Shown piece by piece: positions 26,747 through 34,858 of a DNA stretch of 64,000 bases (within the stretch, counting starts at the first letter, position 1; the number at the start of each line of letters is the position of its first letter). The notes beneath the pieces were generated by a model. That model was given only the letters and a program-made list of their open reading frames with translations. It was not told where the DNA came from and searched no databases. The stretch covers positions 22,529-86,528 of the forward strand of contig CAVFCI010000004.1 of the NCBI GenBank assembly GCA_963620985.1, read 5' to 3'. A program made the translations under genes and the position numbers. This DNA is from F23-B02 sp963620985 (GTDB lineage Bacteria > Bacillota > Clostridia > Oscillospirales > Oscillospiraceae).

Positions 26747-27679
26747 ATGAAGGGATATATCATAGACAAAAGCGGCGTGCAGACGGAGCTGCCCGAATTT
26801 CTGTCATGGGACGTGTGCCACGGCATGGGCGAGCCCTGCGACTGGTTCGAGGTGAGCTTCATCTACTACGCAAGCCAGCTTTCAAAGCTCCGCTCGGCGT
26901 GCAGGTTCAGGGCGCTGCACAATAACGCCGTCGTGTTCACCGGCGTTGTGGACGAGTACAGCATCAGCATCGACGAGAAGGGCTCGGTCGTAACGCTGTC
27001 TGGTCGCTCGGACGCGGCAAGGCTTCTGGATAACGAGCTTCCGGCGCAGGAGTATGCGTCGCTGAGCAGCGCCGCCGCGGTGAGCGGCTTCGTCACGCCC
27101 TACGGCATAACGAGCGTCGTCTCGGGAGAGGCAAAAACGCTCGGCACCTTTTCCGTCCGCACCGGCGAGAGCGCGTGGAGCGCACTGAAACGCTTTTGCC
27201 GCTATGCATGGAGCACGACCCCGTTTTTTGCAAAGGACGGAACGCTCATACTCAACGAGCGCACCGGCAGCACGATAACGGTCGATGCCTCAAAGGACGT
27301 ATCGGGCATCATTCTGCGCGACGAGCGCTACGGCATAATTTCGGACATCACCGTCCGCAGCCGCGTCAGCGGCACGAGCAGCACCACGACAAACTCCGCC
27401 TTCGTCCTGCGCGGCGGCAAATGCCACAGGGAGCTGACCGTTCCGAAAACGACCGGCGCGGACGCGGCGAGATACACAGCCGAATATCAGATAGCCGAGT
27501 CTCAGCGCGGCAGGCACTGCGTGAAGCTCACGCTCACCAAGCAGTTTGCCTGCTTTCCCGGCGACAGGGTGAGCCTCACGGCGGCAAAGCTCGGCGTGAG
27601 CGGCGTTTACACCGTCATTTCGTCCCACTGCTGGGCTGACTCCCTGAGCGCCGGAACGATAGTTACACTGGAGGTGTGA
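26747..27679 (+). CDS. Baseplate hub-like protein (XkdQ/gpD-type)
   Basis: 310 aa. An N-terminal domain with LSWDVCHGMGEPCDWFEVSF and VVFTGVVDEYSI is typical of late-control-D/hub proteins; a later SVRTGESAWSALKRFCRYA and PGDRVSLTAAKLGVSGVYTV fit the same fold. It lies 4 bp after the LysM gene, as in PBSX-like order. No downstream baseplate genes of usual size follow. Confidence 0.68.
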   Translation: MKGYIIDKSGVQTELPEFLSWDVCHGMGEPCDWFEVSFIYYASQLSKLRSACRFRALHNNAVVFTGVVDEYSISIDEKGSVVTLSGRSDAARLLDNELPAQEYASLSSAAAVSGFVTPYGITSVVSGEAKTLGTFSVRTGESAWSALKRFCRYAWSTTPFFAKDGTLILNERTGSTITVDASKDVSGIILRDERYGIISDITVRSRVSGTSSTTTNSAFVLRGGKCHRELTVPKTTGADAARYTAEYQIAESQRGRHCVKLTLTKQFACFPGDRVSLTAAKLGVSGVYTVISSHCWADSLSAGTIVTLEV

Positions 27680-27681
27680 GC

Positions 27682-27855
27682 ATGTGGTTATCCGAGATAA
27701 AGAGAAAGAGCGAGCAGTCGTCCACGCTTCCCGACATAAGCGTGAGCGCCGCCGGAGACATAAATCTTGAGACCGCCGCTGCGCGTATCTGCATAAAAAA
27801 CAGCGGCGAGATCGTCATAGAGGGAAGCGTCACGGTAAACGGCCAGGCGATATGA
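27682..27855 (+). CDS. Small beta-repeat protein at the end of the phage module (57 aa)
   Basis: 57 codons, ATG 27682 two bases past the hub stop, with GGAGGTGTGAGC as ribosome site. The second half alternates strands (ISVSAAGDINLET, ICIKNSGEIVIEGSVTVNG), reminiscent of the short triangular beta-helix of phage spikes. Position fits a mini spike. This is an inference; no family was recognised. Confidence 0.5.
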   Translation: MWLSEIKRKSEQSSTLPDISVSAAGDINLETAAARICIKNSGEIVIEGSVTVNGQAI

Positions 27856-27909
27856 GCGTGAAAAAAATCGGGCAAAAAGCAAACACGGTAAAAGAGGCGT
27901 GTCCGATAC

Positions 27910-27938
27910 TTGACAAAACACTCCTCTCTGTATATTAT
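27910..27938 (+). promoter_or_regulatory. Sigma-A-type promoter for the tocopherol-cyclase-like gene
   Basis: TTGACA (27910-27915), a 17-bp spacer and TATTAT (27933-27938), about 45 bp before the start codon at 27984. It marks the end of the phage-derived unit. Confidence 0.75.
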
Positions 27939-27983
27939 ATAACTAATGAATGATACGGAAAAATAATTTACAGGAGGAGAGCA

Positions 27984-29156
27984 ATGTTTTCAAAGAAGGA
28001 CATTTCACGAAATGAGTGCATGCTCCGCGGGCCGCTGCGCAGGCAGGGCTACGACTGGTGGTGGCATTCGCTCACGGCGCGCCATGCGCAAACGGGCGAG
28101 GAAAAGCCGTTTTTCATCGAGTTTTTCCTCTGCAATCCCGACCTTGCCGAGGACAGGCCGACGCTCGGTCAGCTGCCGGGCAACAGGGCGGCGGGCAAAA
28201 AGCCCTCGTACCTCATGGTAAACGTCGGCACATGGGGCAGGGTACACAGACAGCTGCACCGCTTCTTCGCGTGGAAGGATATAAAGGTGCATTTTAACGC
28301 GCCCTATTCCGTCGAGGCTGCCGACTGCTTCGCCTGCGAGACCGAGCTGCGCGGAAGCGTGGATATAAGCGAGGCCGAGGCAAGGGAGCATCCCGAGTAC
28401 ATGTGCGACGCGGGCAGCATGAGCTGGAAGCTCACTGTCAGCAAGCAGATACCCTATAACGTCGGCTACGGCGCGAGCAGGTTCTTCCGGCTTATAAACG
28501 CCTTTGAGATGTACTGGCATGCCGAGGGCATCAAGACCTATTACGAGGGCGAGATAATCTTCAACGGCGAAAGGTACATCGTAACGCCCGAGACCTGCAA
28601 CGGTTATGCCGACAAGAACTGGGGCTCGGATTTCACAACGCCGTGGGTCTGGCTCAGCTCATGGGATCTTAAGAGCAGGCTGAGCGGCAGAAAGCTTCAA
28701 AACAGCGTCTTTGAGATCGGCGGCGGCAGGCCGAAGGTCTTCGGCGTTGCACTTGACCGCAAGCTGCTGGGCGGCTTCTACTACGAGGGCAAGTGCTACG
28801 AGTTCAACTTCTCCAAGTTCTGGACGCTCTCGCGCACGGCCTTCGAGGCCGAGGAGACCGATGATGAGATACTGTGGTATGTCCGGCAGGAGACCTTCAA
28901 GGCCATCATGGAAACGCGCATCCGCTGCTTCAAGGAGGATATGCTGCTGATAAACTACGAAGCGCCCAACGGCACGAAGCGGCATCAGCGCCTGTGGAAC
29001 GGCGGCAACGGCACGGGCAGGATACAGCTGTATAAGAAATCGCTTTTCAGAAAGCCGAAGCTCATCGACGACGTGGACGCCAGAAATATCGGCTGCGAAT
29101 ACGGCGAGTACGACACCACCGAGCCCTACACCAAGGGACGCAAAAAACGCAGATAG
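27984..29156 (+). CDS. Tocopherol cyclase-like family protein
   Basis: 390 aa, no signal peptide. The arrangement GYDWWWHSLTA near the N terminus, EMYWHAEGIKTYYEGEIIFNG in the middle, then YADKNWGSDFTTPWVWLSSW matches the beta-barrel fold of plant and cyanobacterial tocopherol cyclases. No tocopherol pathway genes are nearby and such bacteria are not known to make tocopherol, so another lipid or isoprenoid substrate is likely. It is monocistronic, with its own promoter and terminator. Confidence 0.7.
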   Translation: MFSKKDISRNECMLRGPLRRQGYDWWWHSLTARHAQTGEEKPFFIEFFLCNPDLAEDRPTLGQLPGNRAAGKKPSYLMVNVGTWGRVHRQLHRFFAWKDIKVHFNAPYSVEAADCFACETELRGSVDISEAEAREHPEYMCDAGSMSWKLTVSKQIPYNVGYGASRFFRLINAFEMYWHAEGIKTYYEGEIIFNGERYIVTPETCNGYADKNWGSDFTTPWVWLSSWDLKSRLSGRKLQNSVFEIGGGRPKVFGVALDRKLLGGFYYEGKCYEFNFSKFWTLSRTAFEAEETDDEILWYVRQETFKAIMETRIRCFKEDMLLINYEAPNGTKRHQRLWNGGNGTGRIQLYKKSLFRKPKLIDDVDARNIGCEYGEYDTTEPYTKGRKKRR

Positions 29157-29173
29157 CATAACAAATAATGTCA

Positions 29174-29205
29174 AAAAAGTCCTTGTCATACGACAAGGAC
29201 TTTTT
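29174..29205. terminator. Bidirectional terminator
   Basis: A 14-bp stem AAAAAGTCCTTGTC / GACAAGGACTTTTT with loop ATAC, lying between convergent genes that end at 29156 and 29220. Confidence 0.92.
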
Positions 29206-29219
29206 ACTGTCTTATTGCA

Positions 29220-30134
29220 TTAATTTTTCCACAGGGTGGGGGGATAGGTGCCGTTTTCGTGCAGGGCAGTGAGGGCGGCGACAGCGCCGGGCTTATCCTC
29301 CTTATACGTCAGGCCGAACCAGCGGTCGTTTGTGCCGAGGGCGGAGATGCTTATCCTGCCGCTGTCGGTGAGCTCGCCCATCATGGTCGGCAGCAGGCAC
29401 TCGGCCTTGAGATCATCTGCCGGCAGAGCGGCGAGAAAGCCGGCAAAATACCTCTCCATCACGGGCAGTATATCCTGATGATAGCCCCAGAGGTTCATGG
29501 AAACGAAGGTGTCCGGCGCGAGGACGGGGCCGTCCTCGGAGCATGAGGTGTCGCGTATCGTCCCGTCGGGCATGAGCTTTATCTTGTACGTCTCCTTAAC
29601 GCCGCGCAGCAGTCCTGCCTCGACATCGCACACGCCGCGGGTGACCGTGCCGAAGGGACTGACGGTGTTTTTGAGCCTGTAGGCGACCATGGCCGCGTCC
29701 TGCGCACCGTGCAGCTCCTCGAGCTTTTTCGACATGACGCGGAAGGCCTCCGCGCCGTAGTAATCGTCGGCGTTCATGACGGCAAAGGGCGTTTTGATGC
29801 AGTCCTTTGCGCAGATGACGGCGTGGACCGTGCCGAAGGGCTTCGTGCGGGCGGAAAACTCCGGCCTGCTCTCGGTGAAACGGTCCATGGTCTGGAAGGC
29901 ATAGTCTATCCTTATGCCGCTGCTTTTTTCGATGCGGTCGCCGAAAAGCTCCTTCACGTCGCCGAGGATCTCGGGTTTTATTATGAGCACGATCCTATTG
30001 AATCCGGCGCACAGCGCATCGTAAATGGCGTATTCCATGAGTATCTCGCCGTCTGGGCCGAGACGCTCGATCTGCTTTACGCCGCCGTAGCGCGAGCCGA
30101 GACCGGCTGCCATGACAACAATGGTCTTGTCCAT
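29220..30134 (-). CDS. Nucleotidyltransferase family protein (sugar-phosphate type)
   Basis: 304 aa. An N-terminal Rossmann-like nucleotide-binding motif, VVMAAGLGSRYGGVKQIERLG, is followed by FAVMNADDYYGAEAF, which carries the metal-binding Asp. This belongs to the NTP-transferase superfamily of glucose-1-phosphate uridylyl-/thymidylyltransferase-like enzymes. The sugar is unknown. It is transcribed 14 bp after the lipase-like gene. Confidence 0.85.
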   Translation of the reverse strand: MDKTIVVMAAGLGSRYGGVKQIERLGPDGEILMEYAIYDALCAGFNRIVLIIKPEILGDVKELFGDRIEKSSGIRIDYAFQTMDRFTESRPEFSARTKPFGTVHAVICAKDCIKTPFAVMNADDYYGAEAFRVMSKKLEELHGAQDAAMVAYRLKNTVSPFGTVTRGVCDVEAGLLRGVKETYKIKLMPDGTIRDTSCSEDGPVLAPDTFVSMNLWGYHQDILPVMERYFAGFLAALPADDLKAECLLPTMMGELTDSGRISISALGTNDRWFGLTYKEDKPGAVAALTALHENGTYPPTLWKN

Positions 30135-30148
30135 ATTTGCTCTCCTTT

Positions 30149-31609
30149 TTATTTAACAGATTCTCTGGTATAGCTTCCGAGTCTGAAAAGATCCTCCGCC
30201 GGAGCCGCTCTGAGCCATGCGAGGTAGGCCTCCGGCCAGTGCTGCTGGAGGATGAACGAGTCGCCGCCGTGCTGATACGCATCGACCATGAGTATGACGA
30301 GCTGCTCGTAGAAATAGTCCTGCCCGCCGCCGGTGACCTTGGTCGCGGTGAACTTTGCCGCATAGCGGAAGAGGATGCCGATGACCATGAAGATGAGCTC
30401 CGTCGCGGGCGACTTGTCGCCTGATTTGCGCTTTGAGATCATTATGCCGAGGCGCTGCACTTTTTCGAGCCCGCCGAGCTCGTGCCAGTTGTCGATAAGC
30501 GAGCACAGCTCGGAGGCCATATCCTCGTTGCCGTCGAGCAGGAAGTTTATAAACTTGCGCAGCTCGAACACGTCGCCGCTCATCTTGCTCTTCATGTACT
30601 CCATCGCAAGCTGCTGATAGCCGTCGTCGCGGTATTTCCGCGGCGTGTCGAGAAGATCGTCGGCGTAGTCGAAAAAGAGGTCAAGCGCGCGCTCCTGATC
30701 GTCGAGCGGGACATAGTCGGCCTCGATGCCGAGCTCGTCCATTATCATTTTGAACTGTCCCTGCATCTGGCCGAGCAGCCGCGTGTATTCGCCGAGGCCG
30801 CGCCGCGCCTTGCAGGGCACGATCATGTCCGTGCCGTAGCGCCCCATGTCCCAGTAGCGCAGCGGCATGCGCGGCACGACGTCCATTTCGGATATGATGT
30901 TGAATATGTTGTCGGTGAAGAGATTTGCCCTGTCGAACACCGTGACGGGGGTCGCAAAGCTGTAGGCAAAGATATTGTCCTTGCCGATGCCGCTTTCAAA
31001 GGTCAGGCGTGCGGCGAGAAGATTCGTCACCGCTCCGCCGCGGCTGTAGCCGCAGACCCAGAGCCTGAGCCTGTTCTTTTCAAAGCCGCGCCGCTCGATG
31101 TAATCCGAGACCGCGTCATAGGCGATATCCGCCGCCGCCTTGAAGCCCGCCGCGTGGTCGGGGTATGCGTCCTCGACGGCGTGGGCGTTGCTGACCCACT
31201 CGCCGCCGTAGCTGTGGCTCCGGATAACGACGGGGATAAGGAAGCTGTCGTCCGGCAGCTTTTTGGCCGCGATTATATAGCCGCAGGTATCGTCGCAGCT
31301 GAGCTTGTCGCCGAAGCGGAAGCTCTCGACCGTGCGGTCGTCGCAGCCGATATCGTGCAGGGCGCACCTCGTGTGCCTGTCGCCGTCGTCCTTATATGTG
31401 AACGCGCTCATCGTAAGCCCCAGCGACATTATCGCAAGCTCGTGGTTGTATGAGCAGGCCGAGCGCAGGAAGAACTCGTCGGAATATTTGAATTTGAGCT
31501 GCCCGATATCCTTCGGCTTTTCCTGCTTGGATATCATGACATCTATCGACACCTCGCCCGAGACCGGCGTGCCGTTCGTTCCGTCAAAATAAAATTTGAG
31601 ATCAGTCAT
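30149..31609 (-). CDS. Lipase-like alpha/beta hydrolase (class 3 lipase / DUF2974-like)
   Basis: 486 aa, no signal peptide. The nucleophile elbow is VCGYSRGGAVTNLLAARL (GxSxG) near residue 187; YSFATPVTV and SEMDVVPRMPLRYWDMGR resemble the acid and His regions of lipase_3/Mbeg1-like proteins. The substrate is unknown. The start ATG has GGAGGG upstream. It is divergent from the transglutaminase gene. Confidence 0.75.
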   Translation of the reverse strand: MTDLKFYFDGTNGTPVSGEVSIDVMISKQEKPKDIGQLKFKYSDEFFLRSACSYNHELAIMSLGLTMSAFTYKDDGDRHTRCALHDIGCDDRTVESFRFGDKLSCDDTCGYIIAAKKLPDDSFLIPVVIRSHSYGGEWVSNAHAVEDAYPDHAAGFKAAADIAYDAVSDYIERRGFEKNRLRLWVCGYSRGGAVTNLLAARLTFESGIGKDNIFAYSFATPVTVFDRANLFTDNIFNIISEMDVVPRMPLRYWDMGRYGTDMIVPCKARRGLGEYTRLLGQMQGQFKMIMDELGIEADYVPLDDQERALDLFFDYADDLLDTPRKYRDDGYQQLAMEYMKSKMSGDVFELRKFINFLLDGNEDMASELCSLIDNWHELGGLEKVQRLGIMISKRKSGDKSPATELIFMVIGILFRYAAKFTATKVTGGGQDYFYEQLVILMVDAYQHGGDSFILQQHWPEAYLAWLRAAPAEDLFRLGSYTRESVK

Positions 31610-31695
31610 GAAAACCCTCCGTGGTATGCTTTTACTATTTTAGTATAATATTATTTTTCAATTAAAGCAAGAGCGGAAAATTAACACATTCGGTA

Positions 31696-31724
31696 TTGAC
31701 ACGGGCGCTTTGACAGAGTATATT
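31696..31724 (+). promoter_or_regulatory. Sigma-A-type promoter of the cell-surface locus
   Basis: TTGACA (31696-31701), a 17-bp spacer and TATATT (31719-31724), 83 bp before the first gene of the locus. Confidence 0.8.
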
Positions 31725-31756
31725 AACTGTGCTAATGCAAACCACACAGTTAGCAC
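31725..31756 (+). promoter_or_regulatory. Inverted repeats at the transcription start, operator candidate
   Basis: AACTGTG/CACAGTT and the overlapping GTGCTAA/TTAGCAC inverted repeats straddle the expected start of transcription. A second palindrome, TTCCGATTCGGAA, lies near 31765-31777. These could bind a repressor. Confidence 0.4.
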
Positions 31757-31806
31757 GGAACTTTTTCCGATTCGGAACGTAATAATATCCGAAAGGAGAT
31801 GCTTTT

Positions 31807-32952
31807 ATGAAAGAAAAGACAGCAAGGATCATGCATATGATCATGTATATTGTAACTCCGGTGATGCTCGCTGCGCTGCTGGCGCTCAATATCTTCACGA
31901 TGGCAAGGGTCAAGGCGCTGGAGGACGCGGAAAACGGCGGCGGGACCGAGGACGTTGCGCAGGAAAACGACGTGACCATCGGCAGCGAATACGTCATAAG
32001 GGCGACGACGCAGATATCCGATGCCTATAAGTCGGGCGATGCGTCCAAGCTCTCCGACAAGGACAGGGAAACGCTCGACATGGCAAAGAAGGTGCTCGAT
32101 GGGATCATCACCGACGGCATGAGCGACTACGAAAAGGAGCTTGCCGTTTACAAGTGGATGTGCGAGAACATCAGCTTTGACGACGGCTCGCTGGTCGTTG
32201 TTCCCGACGAGGACGACGCGGTCGTCGATAATCCTCACGGCGTTCTGCAGAACGACAAGGCCGTCTGCGTCGGCTACGCCACGACCTTCAGGCTGTTCAT
32301 GCAGATGCTGGACATAGAGTGCATGGTCGTGCACGACTCGTACCTGTCGCACTCGTGGGATCTTGTGAAGCTCGACGGCGAGTGGTACCACACCGATATC
32401 TACTCCGACGCGGACTCCAAGGGAAACTTCTCGCACTTTAACCTTGACGACAACGCGATGATGAGCATGCAGGATTGGAACACCGGCTTCTTCCCCGCAG
32501 CCGAGGGCTATAAGTATAACTACGCCTACATGAACAGGGTCGAGTGCAGTGATATCTACAGCGTTCCCGAGCGGGTACGCGCTGCCATCGACGAGGAAAC
32601 CGGCATCGTGAGCCTTGATATGGGCACGGATATGAGCGATGATGCCGTCACTGTCATTGAGCTCATCATGGAGCAGATACAGAACGCTGTTGCTTCCGAC
32701 AGCCGTATCATGAACCTGTACTGGAGCTGGATGGCCACCGAGGACGGGGACAACATCTTTACCGTGTACATAAGCTACTACAGCGATGACGATAACGGCG
32801 GCGAGGAGCCCGACAACGGCATTGACGATGAAACTCAGCAGAAGATAAACGAGGCTGTCAGCAAATACTTCGGCGATATCGCGGGCAGCGCTGACGGCAT
32901 CACGAAGGACAGCACTGTCCTCGGCTGCGATGAAATGACGGTGATCAGCTGA
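31807..32952 (+). CDS. Membrane-anchored transglutaminase-like protein
   Basis: 381 aa. One N-terminal membrane helix (residues ~14-35) with the rest extracellular. The transglutaminase core has the Cys in DKAVCVGYATTFRLFMQML and the His/Asp pair in SHSWDLVKLDGEWYHTDIY, which is the triad of the papain-like transglutaminase-core fold. In Clostridia such proteins often lie with cell-surface genes, and it overlaps the lipoprotein gene by one base. It probably acts in wall or surface-protein processing. Confidence 0.82.
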   Translation: MKEKTARIMHMIMYIVTPVMLAALLALNIFTMARVKALEDAENGGGTEDVAQENDVTIGSEYVIRATTQISDAYKSGDASKLSDKDRETLDMAKKVLDGIITDGMSDYEKELAVYKWMCENISFDDGSLVVVPDEDDAVVDNPHGVLQNDKAVCVGYATTFRLFMQMLDIECMVVHDSYLSHSWDLVKLDGEWYHTDIYSDADSKGNFSHFNLDDNAMMSMQDWNTGFFPAAEGYKYNYAYMNRVECSDIYSVPERVRAAIDEETGIVSLDMGTDMSDDAVTVIELIMEQIQNAVASDSRIMNLYWSWMATEDGDNIFTVYISYYSDDDNGGEEPDNGIDDETQQKINEAVSKYFGDIAGSADGITKDSTVLGCDEMTVIS

Positions 32953-33431
32953 TGAAAAAAATAATCTGCCTTATCTGCGCCGCGGCGCTGTGTCTTTCCC
33001 TGTGCGCCTGCGGCAAGCCGAGCGAAGCGATAGATATGCAGGCGCTCCAGAAGAGCATGCTTCAGGCCGACCAGAGCCTGCCCGAGATGAAAATTTCGGG
33101 AAGCTGGGACGAAAATGCCGAAAAAGCCTTTTCATATATATCGGATGTGGAGTATAATAAAGTTCGCGGCTTTTTCCTCGCCTATGCCGCCGACGGCATG
33201 GCATACGAGATCGCCGTCGTGCAGCTCAAGGAGCAGAACGACGTTGTGGAGATGGGCGTGAGCCTCAGCAAGCACGTCGATTCCCGCGTACAGATGTACA
33301 GGACCTACGAGCCCGATCAGGTCTCCCGCGCGCAGAACGCCGCGATCAAGACCGTCGGAGACTGCGTCCTGCTCATGATGTGCGACGGGCAGCAGAGCGT
33401 GGAAGCAGCCTTCAAAGACTTTACTAAGTAA
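32952..33431 (+). CDS. DUF4358-type lipoprotein
   Basis: 159 aa. A lipoprotein signal with LCAC lipobox (Cys about residue 20) precedes a domain with YNKVRGFFLAYAADGMAYEIAVVQLK and VGDCVLLMMCDG, matching DUF4358 proteins that often accompany MBOAT/DHHW genes in Clostridia. Function unknown. It is predicted to be tethered to the outer face of the membrane. Confidence 0.75.
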   Translation: MKKIICLICAAALCLSLCACGKPSEAIDMQALQKSMLQADQSLPEMKISGSWDENAEKAFSYISDVEYNKVRGFFLAYAADGMAYEIAVVQLKEQNDVVEMGVSLSKHVDSRVQMYRTYEPDQVSRAQNAAIKTVGDCVLLMMCDGQQSVEAAFKDFTK

Positions 33432-33445
33432 ACGGAGAGACATAC

Positions 33446-34846
33446 ATGGTATTCAGCAGTACGATATTTTTATGCGTTTATCTGCCCCTTGTGCTATTGG
33501 GGTACTACATCTGTCCCAAGAAGGGGCGAAACCTGTTTCTGCTGATAGTCAGCCTTGTGTTCTACGCATGGGGCGAGCCGAGGTACGTTTTCCTGATGAT
33601 ATTCTCCATCGTCATAAACTTCGCCTTCGGCCTGCTCATGGACAAGCACCGCAGCGATCCGAAGCGCCTGAAGCTCATGCTCGTGCTCTCGGTCGTCATT
33701 GATCTCGGGCTTCTGAGCGTATTCAAGTACACCGACTTCATCATCACGAACGTCAACGCGATATTCAGCACCGGCTTTGACCTTCTGAATATAGCCCTGC
33801 CCATCGGCATATCCTTCTATACCTTCCAGGCGATGAGCTACACCATCGACGTTTACCGCAACGATGTGAGAGTGCAGAGGAACATCATCGACTTCGGCAT
33901 GTATATCACCATGTTCCCGCAGCTCATAGCCGGTCCTATCGTCCGCTATTCCGACGTTCAGGATCAGCTTGCCGAGCGCAGCGTCACGACCGACGATTTT
34001 TCCGCTGGCATAATGCGCTTTGTCGTCGGCCTCGGCAAAAAGGTGCTGCTGGCAAACCAGATGGGCGCGGTGTGGTCGGGCATATACGCCCTCGGCGGCG
34101 ACGTTTCGGCGCTCATGGCATGGACGGGCGCGGCGGCGTACACCTTCCAGATATACTTCGACTTTTCCGGCTATTCCGACATGGCCATCGGCCTCGGCAG
34201 GATGTTCGGCTTCAAGTTCCCCGAAAACTTCCGCTACCCCTATGAATCGGTCTCGATAACCGACTTCTGGCGGCGCTGGCACATGACCCTGAGCACATGG
34301 TTCAAGGAATACCTCTACATTCCCCTCGGCGGCAACCGGCACGGGCTTGCGCGGCAGGCGCTGAATCTGTTCATCGTCTGGGCGCTTACCGGCTTCTGGC
34401 ACGGCGCGGGCTGGAACTTCGTCATGTGGGGTCTGTATTACTTCCTGATCCTGTTTATCGAAAAGCTGTTCCTGCTCAAGATACTCGAAAAGCTGCCGAA
34501 GATACTGCGCCATGTGTACGCGCTGCTGCTCATCGTCATCGGCTGGGTCATCTTCGCAAGCGACGACGTGAGCGTGCTGCTGCCCTATCTCGGCTCGCTG
34601 TTCGGCGCAAACGGCGCTCTCGGCGGCATGGATGTCTACACGCTGGCGACCAGAGCCGTGCTCATAGTCATATGCTGCATCGCCTCCACGGAGCTTCCCA
34701 AAAAGATCTTCCTGAGCTGCACCGGCGCAATGAACGAAAAAGCGGCCTTCGTCCTCAAGAGCGTTCTGACGCTGGCGCTGCTGGTGCTGAGCATGATCTT
34801 CCTCATCGGCGACAGCTACAATCCCTTCCTTTATTTCAGATTTTAA
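33446..34846 (+). CDS. MBOAT family O-acyltransferase (AlgI-like)
   Basis: 466 aa polytopic membrane enzyme with about ten hydrophobic segments. Motifs: TFQAMSYTIDVYR, IAGPIVRYSDVQDQL, YFDFSGYSDMAIGLGRMFG, DFWRRWHMTLSTWFKEYLYIP and LTGFWHGAGWNFVMWGLYY, the latter with the conserved catalytic His. It transfers acetyl groups to an extracellular polymer. The acceptor is unknown; wall polysaccharide or teichoic acid is likely. The DHHW partner follows. Confidence 0.92.
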   Translation: MVFSSTIFLCVYLPLVLLGYYICPKKGRNLFLLIVSLVFYAWGEPRYVFLMIFSIVINFAFGLLMDKHRSDPKRLKLMLVLSVVIDLGLLSVFKYTDFIITNVNAIFSTGFDLLNIALPIGISFYTFQAMSYTIDVYRNDVRVQRNIIDFGMYITMFPQLIAGPIVRYSDVQDQLAERSVTTDDFSAGIMRFVVGLGKKVLLANQMGAVWSGIYALGGDVSALMAWTGAAAYTFQIYFDFSGYSDMAIGLGRMFGFKFPENFRYPYESVSITDFWRRWHMTLSTWFKEYLYIPLGGNRHGLARQALNLFIVWALTGFWHGAGWNFVMWGLYYFLILFIEKLFLLKILEKLPKILRHVYALLLIVIGWVIFASDDVSVLLPYLGSLFGANGALGGMDVYTLATRAVLIVICCIASTELPKKIFLSCTGAMNEKAAFVLKSVLTLALLVLSMIFLIGDSYNPFLYFRF

Positions 34847-34858
34847 GAGGTGAGCGTG

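Noticed and set aside
19125..27855. Complete active prophage
   Set aside because: No integrase, attachment repeats, repressor, replication, lysis, sheath or tape measure genes are found in or near the module.
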